In this document: positions 44,609 to 51,835 of the stretch, piece by piece
How the letters are laid out: each line of letters starts with the position of its first letter
Position numbering within the stretch: the stretch's first letter is position 1
DNA from: Mesorhizobium loti
GTDB lineage: Bacteria > Pseudomonadota > Alphaproteobacteria > Rhizobiales > Rhizobiaceae
Assembly (NCBI RefSeq): GCF_002858745.1
Contig: NZ_PJRO01000009.1
Location: 124,001-188,000, forward strand
Length of the DNA stretch: 64,000 bases
Direction: 5' to 3'
The notes under the pieces: model-generated
Database searches by the model: none
Told to the model about the DNA's origin: nothing
What the model saw: only the letters and a program-made list of their open reading frames with translations
Program-made: the position numbers and the translations under genes

Positions 44609-45702
44609 CAGTTCATCCTCAACCCGGCCTGGCGCATCAGCGGCAGTACGCGATCGCAGAAGAACGGCAGATCGTAGGTGTAGTTGACGAAGGAAAGTGC
44701 CGCTCCCGCATAACCCTGTTCCATGATGCGAATCAGGTCGTCGACGATCTTCTCCGGTGTGCCGACCAGCGGGTAGGTGCCCGCGCCACCGGCAAAACGC
44801 TGCCGGTATTCGGTGAACGCCTTATCGTCGTGGGAATGGGCGAATTCCTTCTTTTTCTTCATGTGCTCGTCGACGGCCCCCTTGTCGGCGAGTTCGAGCG
44901 CATAGCGGCGATAGTAATCCTCCGCTTCCTGCTGCGTTTCACGGCAGACCACGTGGCAGACCGTATAGACGCCGACGTCGCGGCCGACTTCCGCGGCACG
45001 GTTGGCGATGTCGACGACATGGGCACGGCCTTCCGAAATCTCGGAGAAGGTTGAGAACAGATAATCGCAATGGCGCGCCGCATAGTTGCGGCCGGGTGCG
45101 CCGAAGGCGGCATTCATCGTCACTGGACGTGGCGCCTGCAGGCTGGCAGGCCGACTGACCACGCCCTTGAGGTCATAGAAGTCGCCGGCGAAATCGAATG
45201 GCTCGCGCGACTTGTAGGCGCGTTCGATGATGGTGATCCATTCTTCGGCCTGGTCGTAGGTGCGTTCACCCACGGTCTGGCCGAACATGGCGAATTCGTC
45301 CGGGTTCCAGCCGCAGACGATGTTGAGCCCGGCGCGTCCGCCAGAAATATGATCGACGGTGGCGAGTGCCTTGGCTGCCTGCAGCGGATGGACCAGCGGC
45401 ACATGCACGGTCATGAACAGAGCGATGTTTTCCGTCGCCGTCGCCAGCCCTGCTGCCCAGGTGAAGGTCTCGAATGACCACTCGCGTGCATGGGTAACGC
45501 CGCCGAAACCACGCCAGCGTGCGATCGGCAGCAGGAATTCGAGCCCCGCGCTGTCGGCGATGCGGGCGGCATTCAAATTGTCGTCCCAGCGCGCACGCCA
45601 GCGCTCGGGCGCCGTGGTCATCGCCAGGCCGCCGTCGGCGTTCATGGAAAAGACGCCGAGCTTGAACTTGTTCGGGCCTTTGAGCGGATGCGGCTTGATC
45701 AT
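44608..45702 (-). CDS. Luciferase-like flavin-dependent monooxygenase (RutA/SsuD-type)
   Basis: A 364-residue LLM-class oxidoreductase. It begins FKLGVFSMNADGGLAM and contains FLLPIARWRGFGG, the TVDHISGGRAGLNIVCGWNPDEFAMFG substrate/flavin region, and GTYPLVGTPEKIVDDL near the C-terminus. The pattern is close to pyrimidine oxygenase RutA and alkanesulfonate-type enzymes. The ATG at 45702 overlaps the GntR stop (TAATG); a longer upstream frame is an overlap with the regulator gene. With the flavin reductase it should insert oxygen into an N- or S-containing substrate. No other rut gene is present, so uracil is not implied. Confidence 0.87.
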   Translation of the reverse strand: MIKPHPLKGPNKFKLGVFSMNADGGLAMTTAPERWRARWDDNLNAARIADSAGLEFLLPIARWRGFGGVTHAREWSFETFTWAAGLATATENIALFMTVHVPLVHPLQAAKALATVDHISGGRAGLNIVCGWNPDEFAMFGQTVGERTYDQAEEWITIIERAYKSREPFDFAGDFYDLKGVVSRPASLQAPRPVTMNAAFGAPGRNYAARHCDYLFSTFSEISEGRAHVVDIANRAAEVGRDVGVYTVCHVVCRETQQEAEDYYRRYALELADKGAVDEHMKKKKEFAHSHDDKAFTEYRQRFAGGAGTYPLVGTPEKIVDDLIRIMEQGYAGAALSFVNYTYDLPFFCDRVLPLMRQAGLRMN

Positions 45703-46415
45703 TACGATTGTCCTTGGGAGCGCCGGCTTTCGTCGCCAGCGGTTTCCAGCGCCTTGGTGAGCGCGACGAAGCGGTCTTCGGCATGCTGGATGAAGGTGGT
45801 CATGTGGTCGAAAGCGGCCATCGAATCGCGGCTTGCGAAGGCGTCGTAGAGTTTGCGCATGCCTGCGAGCACGATTGCCTGGGTCGGCTGGTGCGTCAGC
45901 GTGCCGAGGCGCACGACCTGCACATGGTCGGCGAAGCGGGAAATTGCCGAGGCCAGCCGATCGTTTTCGACGGCCTCCAGCCACGAACGGCGAAAGCGGA
46001 CATTGGCCTGGAACAGAAGTTCTGCGTCGGCCGTCGCCACGGCTTCCTCGGCGTCTTTCAGCGCGGCCGCCAGGAGTTCCATGCCGGCTGCGTCGAGCGT
46101 GCGGGCGGCGTGAGCGGCGGCGCGGGGCTCGAGACAACGCCGCACTTCGAAGATGTTGGCGACGTCGGTCGGGGTCAGTGTCGGCAGCATGAAGCCGCGC
46201 GTGGTGCCGACGAGATAGCCTTCGTGCGTAAGCTGCAGCAGGGCTTCACGCACCGGCATACGCGACACACCGAGATTGCCGGCGATCTCCACGTCGACGA
46301 GCCGGTCGTTGGAGCCGAGTACGCCGCGGTGGATGCGGTCCCGGATGTCTTCATAAATCTGTGCACGCAGGCTGCCGCCGGCGCCCTTGAACGGCCTGGT
46401 AATCTCGTCGGACAT
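45702..46415 (-). CDS. GntR-family transcriptional regulator (FCD subfamily), first gene of the monooxygenase operon
   Basis: A 237-residue GntR/FCD protein. The winged helix (YEDIRDRIHRGVLGSNDRLVDVEIAGNLGVSRMPVREALLQLTHEGYL) is followed by an FCD helical domain. The ATG at 46415 has GGAGGG upstream; a long in-frame extension further upstream would run through the operator and is rejected. A CAGTATACTG palindrome lies 18 bp upstream and a second near the divergent aminotransferase, so it probably represses itself and both operons. Confidence 0.87.
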   Translation of the reverse strand: MSDEITRPFKGAGGSLRAQIYEDIRDRIHRGVLGSNDRLVDVEIAGNLGVSRMPVREALLQLTHEGYLVGTTRGFMLPTLTPTDVANIFEVRRCLEPRAAAHAARTLDAAGMELLAAALKDAEEAVATADAELLFQANVRFRRSWLEAVENDRLASAISRFADHVQVVRLGTLTHQPTQAIVLAGMRKLYDAFASRDSMAAFDHMTTFIQHAEDRFVALTKALETAGDESRRSQGQS

Positions 46416-46432
46416 CAGACCCTCCATCAAAT

Positions 46433-46442
46433 CAGTATACTG
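46433..46442. promoter_or_regulatory. GntR-type operator, proximal copy
   Basis: CAGTATACTG, a perfect 10-bp palindrome 18 bp upstream of the GntR start. The same decamer recurs at 46585-46594. A short palindrome around TATA is the usual form of FadR-subfamily GntR sites. Confidence 0.72.
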
Positions 46443-46582
46443 TTTTCGCTGTTTTCCCGTCGTGCAAGAGCTTGATTCTTCAGCGAATGCACGAAGCAGA
46501 TAGCCAAAAACGTCGAATTCCGCCGAAGCTAACGCGTATTTTGGCAGAAGCGCAAGCGGTTCAGGAAAAAATTTTAGGCTTG

Positions 46583-46596
46583 AACAGTATACTGTT
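46583..46596. promoter_or_regulatory. GntR-type operator, distal copy
   Basis: AACAGTATACTGTT, a perfect 14-bp palindrome containing the same decamer as 46433-46442. It is 86 bp upstream of the aminotransferase start. The two centres are 152 bp apart, close to a whole number of helical turns, so looping between them is possible. Confidence 0.74.
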
Positions 46597-46681
46597 TCAT
46601 GCGTTATTGAGCCCACTGATGAGGGCGGCCCCCGCATGGGTACGGTCTTCATTCTAGCGTGTCTTCGGGAGGAACTGCCAT

Positions 46682-47890
46682 ATGACCTTGAGCAGAGCAT
46701 CCGCCTATCCGGCGAATGTCCGGCCATTTCCGCCGCTCGAGGGCATTCGTCCGCAAATCCAGGACCTGCGCACCGAAAACATTGCGCAACTGGCCGCCAA
46801 GGCGCAAAGCCTCGGCGACGTCATTCCACTCTGGTACGGCGAGGGCGATATGGTGACGCCCGGCTTCATCATCGACGCCGCCAAGGCATCGCTCGATGCC
46901 GGTCAGACTTTCTACATCCCCAACATGCGCGGGCTTGGCTCGCTGACGACCACGCTTTCCGAATACCAGAGCAGGTTGCACGGTCGGCCGATTGCCGTCG
47001 AGCGCTCGACTGTGACGCCTGGCGGCATGCACGCCGTGATGCTGGCGATGGAACTGCTGGTCGATGTTGGAACCAATGTCGTCTACATCGAGCCGCAGTG
47101 GCCAAACATCCACAACGCCATCCACTTGGTCGGCGGCGAGCCGCGGCCGGTGGCGCTCGCCTTTGATGGTGAGTGGCGGCTTGATCTCGATGCCGTGTTC
47201 GCGCGCTGCGATGCGCGCACGCGTGCCATTTTCCTGTCGACACCGAGCAATCCGCTGGGCTGGACAGCGACGCGCGAGGAGTTGCAGGCGCTGCTCGACT
47301 TTTCGCGACGCACCGGCATCTGGATCGTCTCCGACGAGGTCTATGGCCGGCTCTACTTCGACGGCGAGGTCGCTCCCTCCATGCTCCAGATCGCCGAAGA
47401 CGACGATCGTGTGCTGGTGGTCAATTCCTTCTCAAAGGCGTGGGCGATGACCGGGTGGCGCATCGGCTGGCTGTCGCATCCGACCGGTGTCGCCGACCAG
47501 CTTGCCGCCATGACCCAATATGCCAACAGTGGTACCGCCGCTTTCGTGCAGGCAGCTGCCGAGGCGGCGTTGCGCAAGGGCGAACCGCTGGTCACCGAAA
47601 TCCGCGAGCGGGCGAGGCTCGGTCTCGACATCGCTTATGACGCTTTGGCTAAGCTCGACGGTATCATCCTGCCATCCAAGCCGAAGGGCGGCATGTATGC
47701 CTTCTTCGCCTTCGAAGGGCAGGAGGACTCGCGCGAAGCCTGTGCCAGGGTCATCGAGAAGGCTCGCGTCGGCCTGTCGCCGGGCTACCTGTTCGGCAAC
47801 GCTTCGCGATCTTTCCTCAGAATGTGCGTACTGCGCGATCCCGATCAGATCAGGCAAGCCGCAGACCGCATGGTGACGGCACTTTCATGA
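46682..47890 (+). CDS. Pyridoxal-phosphate aminotransferase, class I/II
   Basis: A 402-residue fold-type I aminotransferase. The PLP lysine is in VNSFSKAWAMTGWRIGWL, the PLP aspartate region is in STPSNPLGW followed by IVSDEVYGRLYF, and the C-terminal Arg is in SFLRMCVLRDP. The ATG at 46682 follows GGGAGG. It heads an operon-like run with an amino-acid binding protein and permease, divergent from the monooxygenase operon. A role in converting the imported amino compound to a 2-oxoacid is inferred. Confidence 0.88.
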   Translation: MTLSRASAYPANVRPFPPLEGIRPQIQDLRTENIAQLAAKAQSLGDVIPLWYGEGDMVTPGFIIDAAKASLDAGQTFYIPNMRGLGSLTTTLSEYQSRLHGRPIAVERSTVTPGGMHAVMLAMELLVDVGTNVVYIEPQWPNIHNAIHLVGGEPRPVALAFDGEWRLDLDAVFARCDARTRAIFLSTPSNPLGWTATREELQALLDFSRRTGIWIVSDEVYGRLYFDGEVAPSMLQIAEDDDRVLVVNSFSKAWAMTGWRIGWLSHPTGVADQLAAMTQYANSGTAAFVQAAAEAALRKGEPLVTEIRERARLGLDIAYDALAKLDGIILPSKPKGGMYAFFAFEGQEDSREACARVIEKARVGLSPGYLFGNASRSFLRMCVLRDPDQIRQAADRMVTALS

Positions 47891-47959
47891 CGAAGGGTCG
47901 CGTCCGGACAGACCCATCCCGCTGTAACGAACCGGCGGGCAATACAAGGGGAACCAAAA

Positions 47960-48760
47960 ATGCTTCTTAACCGCCGCAATCTGATCGGCGCTCTCGCAGC
48001 GCTGACGATGGGCCTCGGGGCTGCGTCGATGGCGCACGCCGAGACGCTGCTCGTGGGTGCCTATCCGGCGAACCCGCCATGGGAAAACAAGACGGAGAGT
48101 GGTCAGTTCGAAGGCTTCGAGGTCGATCTCGTCAAGGAGATCGGCAAGCGTATCGGTTCGGAGGTCGAAATCCAGGATTTGGGCTTCCAGGCGCTGTTCT
48201 CGGCCACCGTTTCCGGCCGCATCGACCTCGCCATCTCCTCGATCACCATCAACAATGATCGCCTGCAGAACCAGGCCTTCACGCAAGGCTATTACGACAG
48301 CGACATCGCGCTGGTGGCCAAGAAGGACACCCCGCTGAAGACGCTGGAAGACATGAAGGGCAAGACGGTCGGAGCGATCTCCGCTTCGGTTGGCGAGGCT
48401 TGGATCAAGGCCAACACCGAGAAGTATGGCATCAAGGAATATCGCGGCTACGATACGCAGCAGAACCTGATCCTCGACGTACAATCGGGCCGTCTCGATG
48501 GTGCCATCGGCGACATCGCCGGTTTCCAGTTCGCCTTTACGAAGATGCCTGACATGGCGGTGGTGACGGCGATCCCGACCGGCGACAAGTTCGGCATCAT
48601 GATGAAGAAGGGCTCGCCACTGCTCGAAAAGGTCAACGGCGCCATCGACGCCATCAAGAAGGACGGCACCATGGCCGCACTCCACAAGAAGTGGCTGGGC
48701 GCCGAGGCCGCAGCTGAGTCCTCGACCAACAAGATTCTGCCTATTCCACAAGCTCAGTAA
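47960..48760 (+). CDS. Amino-acid ABC transporter substrate-binding protein
   Basis: A 266-residue family 3 binding protein. The N-terminal signal (MLLNRRNLIGALAALTMGLGA, cleavage near AHA at residues 26-28) is followed by ETLLVGAYPANPPWENK and EGFEVDLVKEIGKRIG, the standard first lobe. GRIDLAISSITI is the hinge-region motif. It starts 69 bp after the aminotransferase gene with a purine-rich AAGGGGA ribosome-binding site. The ligand is probably the amino compound handled by the adjacent enzymes. Confidence 0.86.
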   Translation: MLLNRRNLIGALAALTMGLGAASMAHAETLLVGAYPANPPWENKTESGQFEGFEVDLVKEIGKRIGSEVEIQDLGFQALFSATVSGRIDLAISSITINNDRLQNQAFTQGYYDSDIALVAKKDTPLKTLEDMKGKTVGAISASVGEAWIKANTEKYGIKEYRGYDTQQNLILDVQSGRLDGAIGDIAGFQFAFTKMPDMAVVTAIPTGDKFGIMMKKGSPLLEKVNGAIDAIKKDGTMAALHKKWLGAEAAAESSTNKILPIPQAQ

Positions 48761-48949
48761 GCCCGGCGGGGGCTTTGCCGGTGCCGGCGGCGACACGTTG
48801 GACGCTGCCGGCATCGTGCTGTTCGGGAGGCTGTCACGGGGCAGGCAATGGGCTACAACTATGACTGGGATCAGCCCCGGTTGGCGCCAGTTTGCCGGAT
48901 GCCCGAAGCTCCTGGCCAGTGGCCATAACGACGCGGACGGATCGTCACG

Positions 48950-49624
48950 ATGGAATTGCTAGAGACCTTCTTCAATTGGGACGTTCTCGTCCGTGCCTTC
49001 CCGATGCTGATCCGGGGGCTCGGCAACACGCTGCTGCTCGGTTGCACAGCCATCGTCTTCGGTGGGTTGCTCGGGTTGGGCGTGTGCCTGATGCGGCTCT
49101 ATGCGCCGAAGCCGCTGCGCCTGCTGGCCGTGGGCTTCATCGATATATTCCGTGCGACTCCGATCCTGGTCGTGCTGATCATGATCTATTACGCGCTGCC
49201 TTTTGTCGGCATCCGTTTGTCGGCCTTCACTTCGGCCACACTCGCTTTGTCCATGGTTCTGGGCGCCTTCACGGCGGAAGTCTGCCGCGCCGGCATCGAG
49301 AACATCCCCAAGGGCCAGTTCGAGGCCGCGGCCGCACTTGGACTGCCGTTCTGGACCGCCATGCGCAAGGTAGTCCTGCCGCAGGCGTTACGCATTGTCG
49401 TGCCGCCGCTCACCAGCAACGCGGTTTCTATCTTCAAGGACACTGCGCTGGCTTCGGTGGTGGCAATGCCGGACCTGCTCAAGCAGGCGACCGATGCGCA
49501 GGCGCTGATGGCCAACCCGACACCGCTGGTTGGCGCTGCGCTGATCTATCTTCTGTTCCTGTGGCCGCTGGTCCGCCTGGTCAGTTGGCTGGAACAGCGC
49601 TCCAAGGCCGATCCGCGGGCTTAG
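48950..49624 (+). CDS. Amino-acid ABC transporter permease (HisM/GlnP type)
   Basis: A 224-residue permease with about five helices. RGLGNTLLLGCTAIVFGGLLG is at the N-terminus, and the coupling EAA loop reads EAAAALGLPFWTAMRKVVLPQALR. It is separated by 189 bp from the binding-protein gene; that gap holds only a GC-rich stem-forming stretch just after 48760 and no gene. Only one permease is present, so it would act as a homodimer. No matching ATPase gene follows. Confidence 0.86.
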   Translation: MELLETFFNWDVLVRAFPMLIRGLGNTLLLGCTAIVFGGLLGLGVCLMRLYAPKPLRLLAVGFIDIFRATPILVVLIMIYYALPFVGIRLSAFTSATLALSMVLGAFTAEVCRAGIENIPKGQFEAAAALGLPFWTAMRKVVLPQALRIVVPPLTSNAVSIFKDTALASVVAMPDLLKQATDAQALMANPTPLVGAALIYLLFLWPLVRLVSWLEQRSKADPRA

Positions 49625-49631
49625 CAGCCTG

Positions 49632-49670
49632 GCCGGCCAGTCTAGGCTGGCCGGCTGAGGGCTCTCAGCC
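49632..49670. terminator. Two overlapping hairpins between convergent genes
   Basis: GCCGGCCAG (49632-49640) pairs with 49647-49655, and GGCTGAG (49653-49659) pairs with CTCAGCC (49664-49670). The two stems share bases and are mutually exclusive. There is no T-run. They lie between the permease stop and the end of the convergent YbaY-META gene. Confidence 0.5.
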
Positions 49671-50420
49671 CATCCGTGCGAGTACCGCGACCGGTCGGCC
49701 ACGCCTGTCCAGCAAAGTGAGCTTGCGGCGGCGCTGGTCGATGCGCCAGCTCCGCGCTTCACCGAGCGCTGCGTGAAACTTGCTTTCCTGGTCCATGATC
49801 GCCGGCGCGCAGGCCATCTGCGTGCTCATCAAAGAACCAAAGCGGATGCGGTTATCGGTGATCTTGGCGCTGCCACCATAGCCGTTGCAGCCACCCTTGC
49901 CGGACACGCCGCCTTTGCTGTCGATCTTGAGCGTGGTCTGCAGGTTATCGATCACGCCACGGCCGTTGATGTCTTCGGCGAGCCATTCGCCGGCGATGCC
50001 AAGTTCGGCACTCGGCTCTCCGGCAACACGCTCGACACGGATTTCGGTGTTGTTCGGGCCGCCATCGAAGACGGTATGACGTGTCGTGTTGATGAACAAC
50101 AACTGCTTGCCCTGGGTGATGCGAGCCTGCAGCGCATAGGTGCGGCCCTTGCGGATCTGGCTCGAATCGAACGCCAACCTGAAGCGGGTCGGGCTCGTTC
50201 TGGCGCGCCGGATGACCTGGCGGGCGATGGTCTTGGAAGGCGCATCGGCCAGCGAGACGTCGACCAGCGAGACCTCGACCGTGGAGTTCGGCGGCAGCAG
50301 CATCCGTTCGCGATAGGTCACCGTTCCGGTCAGCGTCATGGTCCGCGCTTCGGCTTGCACAGCCGGCAAGGCGAAGGCGGCTGCCATCAGGCCGATCATG
50401 TGGCGGCGGTTGAGGTTCAT
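49665..50420 (-). CDS. Exported YbaY-META two-domain protein
   Basis: A 251-residue exported protein. A Sec signal peptide (residues 1-25, NLNRRHMIGLMAAAFALPAVQAEA) is followed by a YbaY/lipoprotein-type domain (about 28-135; LTGTVTYRERMLLPPNSTVEVSLVDVS) and a META/HslJ domain (about 142-251; GKGGCNGYGGSAKITDNRIRFG and MACAPAIMDQE with the paired cysteines). No lipobox Cys is seen at the cleavage site, so it is probably soluble in the periplasm. META proteins are linked to envelope stress or drug tolerance. It is unrelated to its neighbours in strand and role. Confidence 0.8.
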   Translation of the reverse strand: MNLNRRHMIGLMAAAFALPAVQAEARTMTLTGTVTYRERMLLPPNSTVEVSLVDVSLADAPSKTIARQVIRRARTSPTRFRLAFDSSQIRKGRTYALQARITQGKQLLFINTTRHTVFDGGPNNTEIRVERVAGEPSAELGIAGEWLAEDINGRGVIDNLQTTLKIDSKGGVSGKGGCNGYGGSAKITDNRIRFGSLMSTQMACAPAIMDQESKFHAALGEARSWRIDQRRRKLTLLDRRGRPVAVLARMG

Positions 50421-50609
50421 CTTGGCAATCCCTTCTCTGATTGGCCGGTCCCGCTTGACGACATGGACTGGCCGGACTTTCTCCCTGTGCTGCTCTTAAG
50501 AAGCAAGGTATGAACCCTCGCTGAACAGCTCTTGGTTGCAGCTTTGTCTGCGTCGACAATCCCGGTTATCGTCTTTCGGGCGGATGCACATCCCTCGCGC
50601 ATGTTGGTT

Positions 50610-50621
50610 TGACTTTTGTCA
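50610..50621. promoter_or_regulatory. Short inverted repeat upstream of the SorC-type regulator gene
   Basis: TGAC-TTTT-GTCA lies about 40 bp upstream of the regulator start. Its TTGAC half resembles the half-site of the perfect operator at 57814-57842, suggesting possible autoregulation. Confidence 0.35.
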
Positions 50622-50659
50622 GCCGTCGTGAATAATGTCGAAAACGAGATTTTCGACCC

Positions 50660-51649
50660 ATGGCGATCCGGGCGGCAGATCAGATCATCCACAAGGCGGC
50701 GTGGCTCTATTACACGCACGGACTTCGCCAGGACGAGGTGGCGAAGAAGCTCGACATTTCGCGTGCGTCCGTCGCTACCTATCTGCGCAAGGCGCGCGAG
50801 ACCGGTATCGTCAACATCTCCACATCCACCCAGCTTTTCACCGAGGATGCGCTGGCGCGGGAGGTGGAGGATGCGTTCGGGCTCACCACCGTCTGGATCG
50901 CGCCGCAGGATCGCCAGGCACTCGATGTCGGCGTCGAAGTCCCGGCTCTTGCTGCAGGCATTTTTGTCGATCTCATCAATCGCGGCGACCGTGTCGGTGT
51001 CGCCTGGGGCCGCACCGTCTACGCGATCGCCGACGTCATGTCGTTTGCCGATCTTCAGGACGTTACTGTGGTGCAGCTTTGCGGCAATCTCGGCGCGCCT
51101 TATTCGCAACGTCCCGACCAGTGCACGATGGAGATCGCGCGGCGCCTCAACGCCAAGGGCCTCAACTTCTACGCACCGCTATCCCTGAGTTCCGAAAGGC
51201 TGGCGCGCGAATTGCGGGACGAACCTGTCATCCGTGAGCAACTGTCACTGGTCGCTGGCTGCGATCTCGCGCTGTTGTCGGTCGGCACGATCGACGAGGA
51301 CAGCCATATCGTCAAATGCGGCGCTCTGACGCCGGCCGAGATGTTCGCGCTGCGTGACCGTGGCGCTACCGGCGTTATCGCCGGGCAACTGATCGACGCT
51401 TCCGGCGACATTCTCGATTGCGACTACAATCGCCGTGTCATCTCGGCCGACCTCGCCTCCATGCGCGCCATCCCCAAGCGCATGCTGGTGGTGCAGGAAG
51501 ACAACAAACTGAAGCCGTTGCAAGCGGCACTGGCGGGCAAGCTCTGCACGCATCTGGTGCTGACTGCCGGCATGGCGCGCCGCCTGCTGGAAACGGCTGG
51601 TGGTGGTCGCTCCAGCCTGTCGCAAAAGCAAGATCGGCCTGACCTATAA
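50660..51649 (+). CDS. SorC-family sugar-binding transcriptional regulator
   Basis: A 329-residue regulator. The N-terminal helix-turn-helix is AAWLYYTHGLRQDEVAKKLDISRASVATYLRKARETGIV, the SorC/DeoR-type arrangement. The sugar-binding domain follows, with VGVAWGRTVYAIAD and CGALTPAEMFALRDRGATGVIAG. SorC proteins respond to phosphorylated sugars. It precedes the aldolase/SDR, sugar ABC transporter and mtnK/mtnA genes, and is the only regulator in that locus. The sugar phosphate made by the kinase is a natural effector. Confidence 0.86.
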   Translation: MAIRAADQIIHKAAWLYYTHGLRQDEVAKKLDISRASVATYLRKARETGIVNISTSTQLFTEDALAREVEDAFGLTTVWIAPQDRQALDVGVEVPALAAGIFVDLINRGDRVGVAWGRTVYAIADVMSFADLQDVTVVQLCGNLGAPYSQRPDQCTMEIARRLNAKGLNFYAPLSLSSERLARELRDEPVIREQLSLVAGCDLALLSVGTIDEDSHIVKCGALTPAEMFALRDRGATGVIAGQLIDASGDILDCDYNRRVISADLASMRAIPKRMLVVQEDNKLKPLQAALAGKLCTHLVLTAGMARRLLETAGGGRSSLSQKQDRPDL

Positions 51650-51753
51650 GAATCCGACAGCCACCGGCGAGCAAACGCTTGCCGGGCGGCTGGTGCAATT
51701 CCAGGAAAAGTGCGTAGCGGTTTTCCGTCCGGAATTGCATCAAAACAAAGAGT

Positions 51754-51786
51754 TAGAGCGTTTCCGTAAAAAACGGAAACGCTCTA
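51754..51786. repeat. Long perfect palindrome, rhizobial extragenic type
   Basis: A 14-bp perfect inverted repeat (arms TAGAGCGTTTCCGT and complement) with an A5 loop, between the regulator and aldolase genes. It has no T-run. A half-element with the same start (TTAGAGC, then TTCCGG) occurs at 42788-42802 after the formamidase gene. It looks like a dispersed extragenic palindrome and may also stop transcription. Confidence 0.65.
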
Positions 51787-51835
51787 GGCATGCAACCCGC
51801 CTCCTTCTATCCCAAGTGAAAATGTGGACGACCCG

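Noticed and set aside
44608..45702. rutA of a pyrimidine (rut) operon
   Set aside because: No rutB-F homologues accompany it apart from a general flavin reductase; the operon content differs.
44608..46137. Longer start for the luciferase-like monooxygenase, extending into the GntR gene
   Set aside because: The extra residues are arginine-rich noise read through the regulator gene. The ATG at 45702 gives the normal family N-terminus and overlaps the GntR stop.
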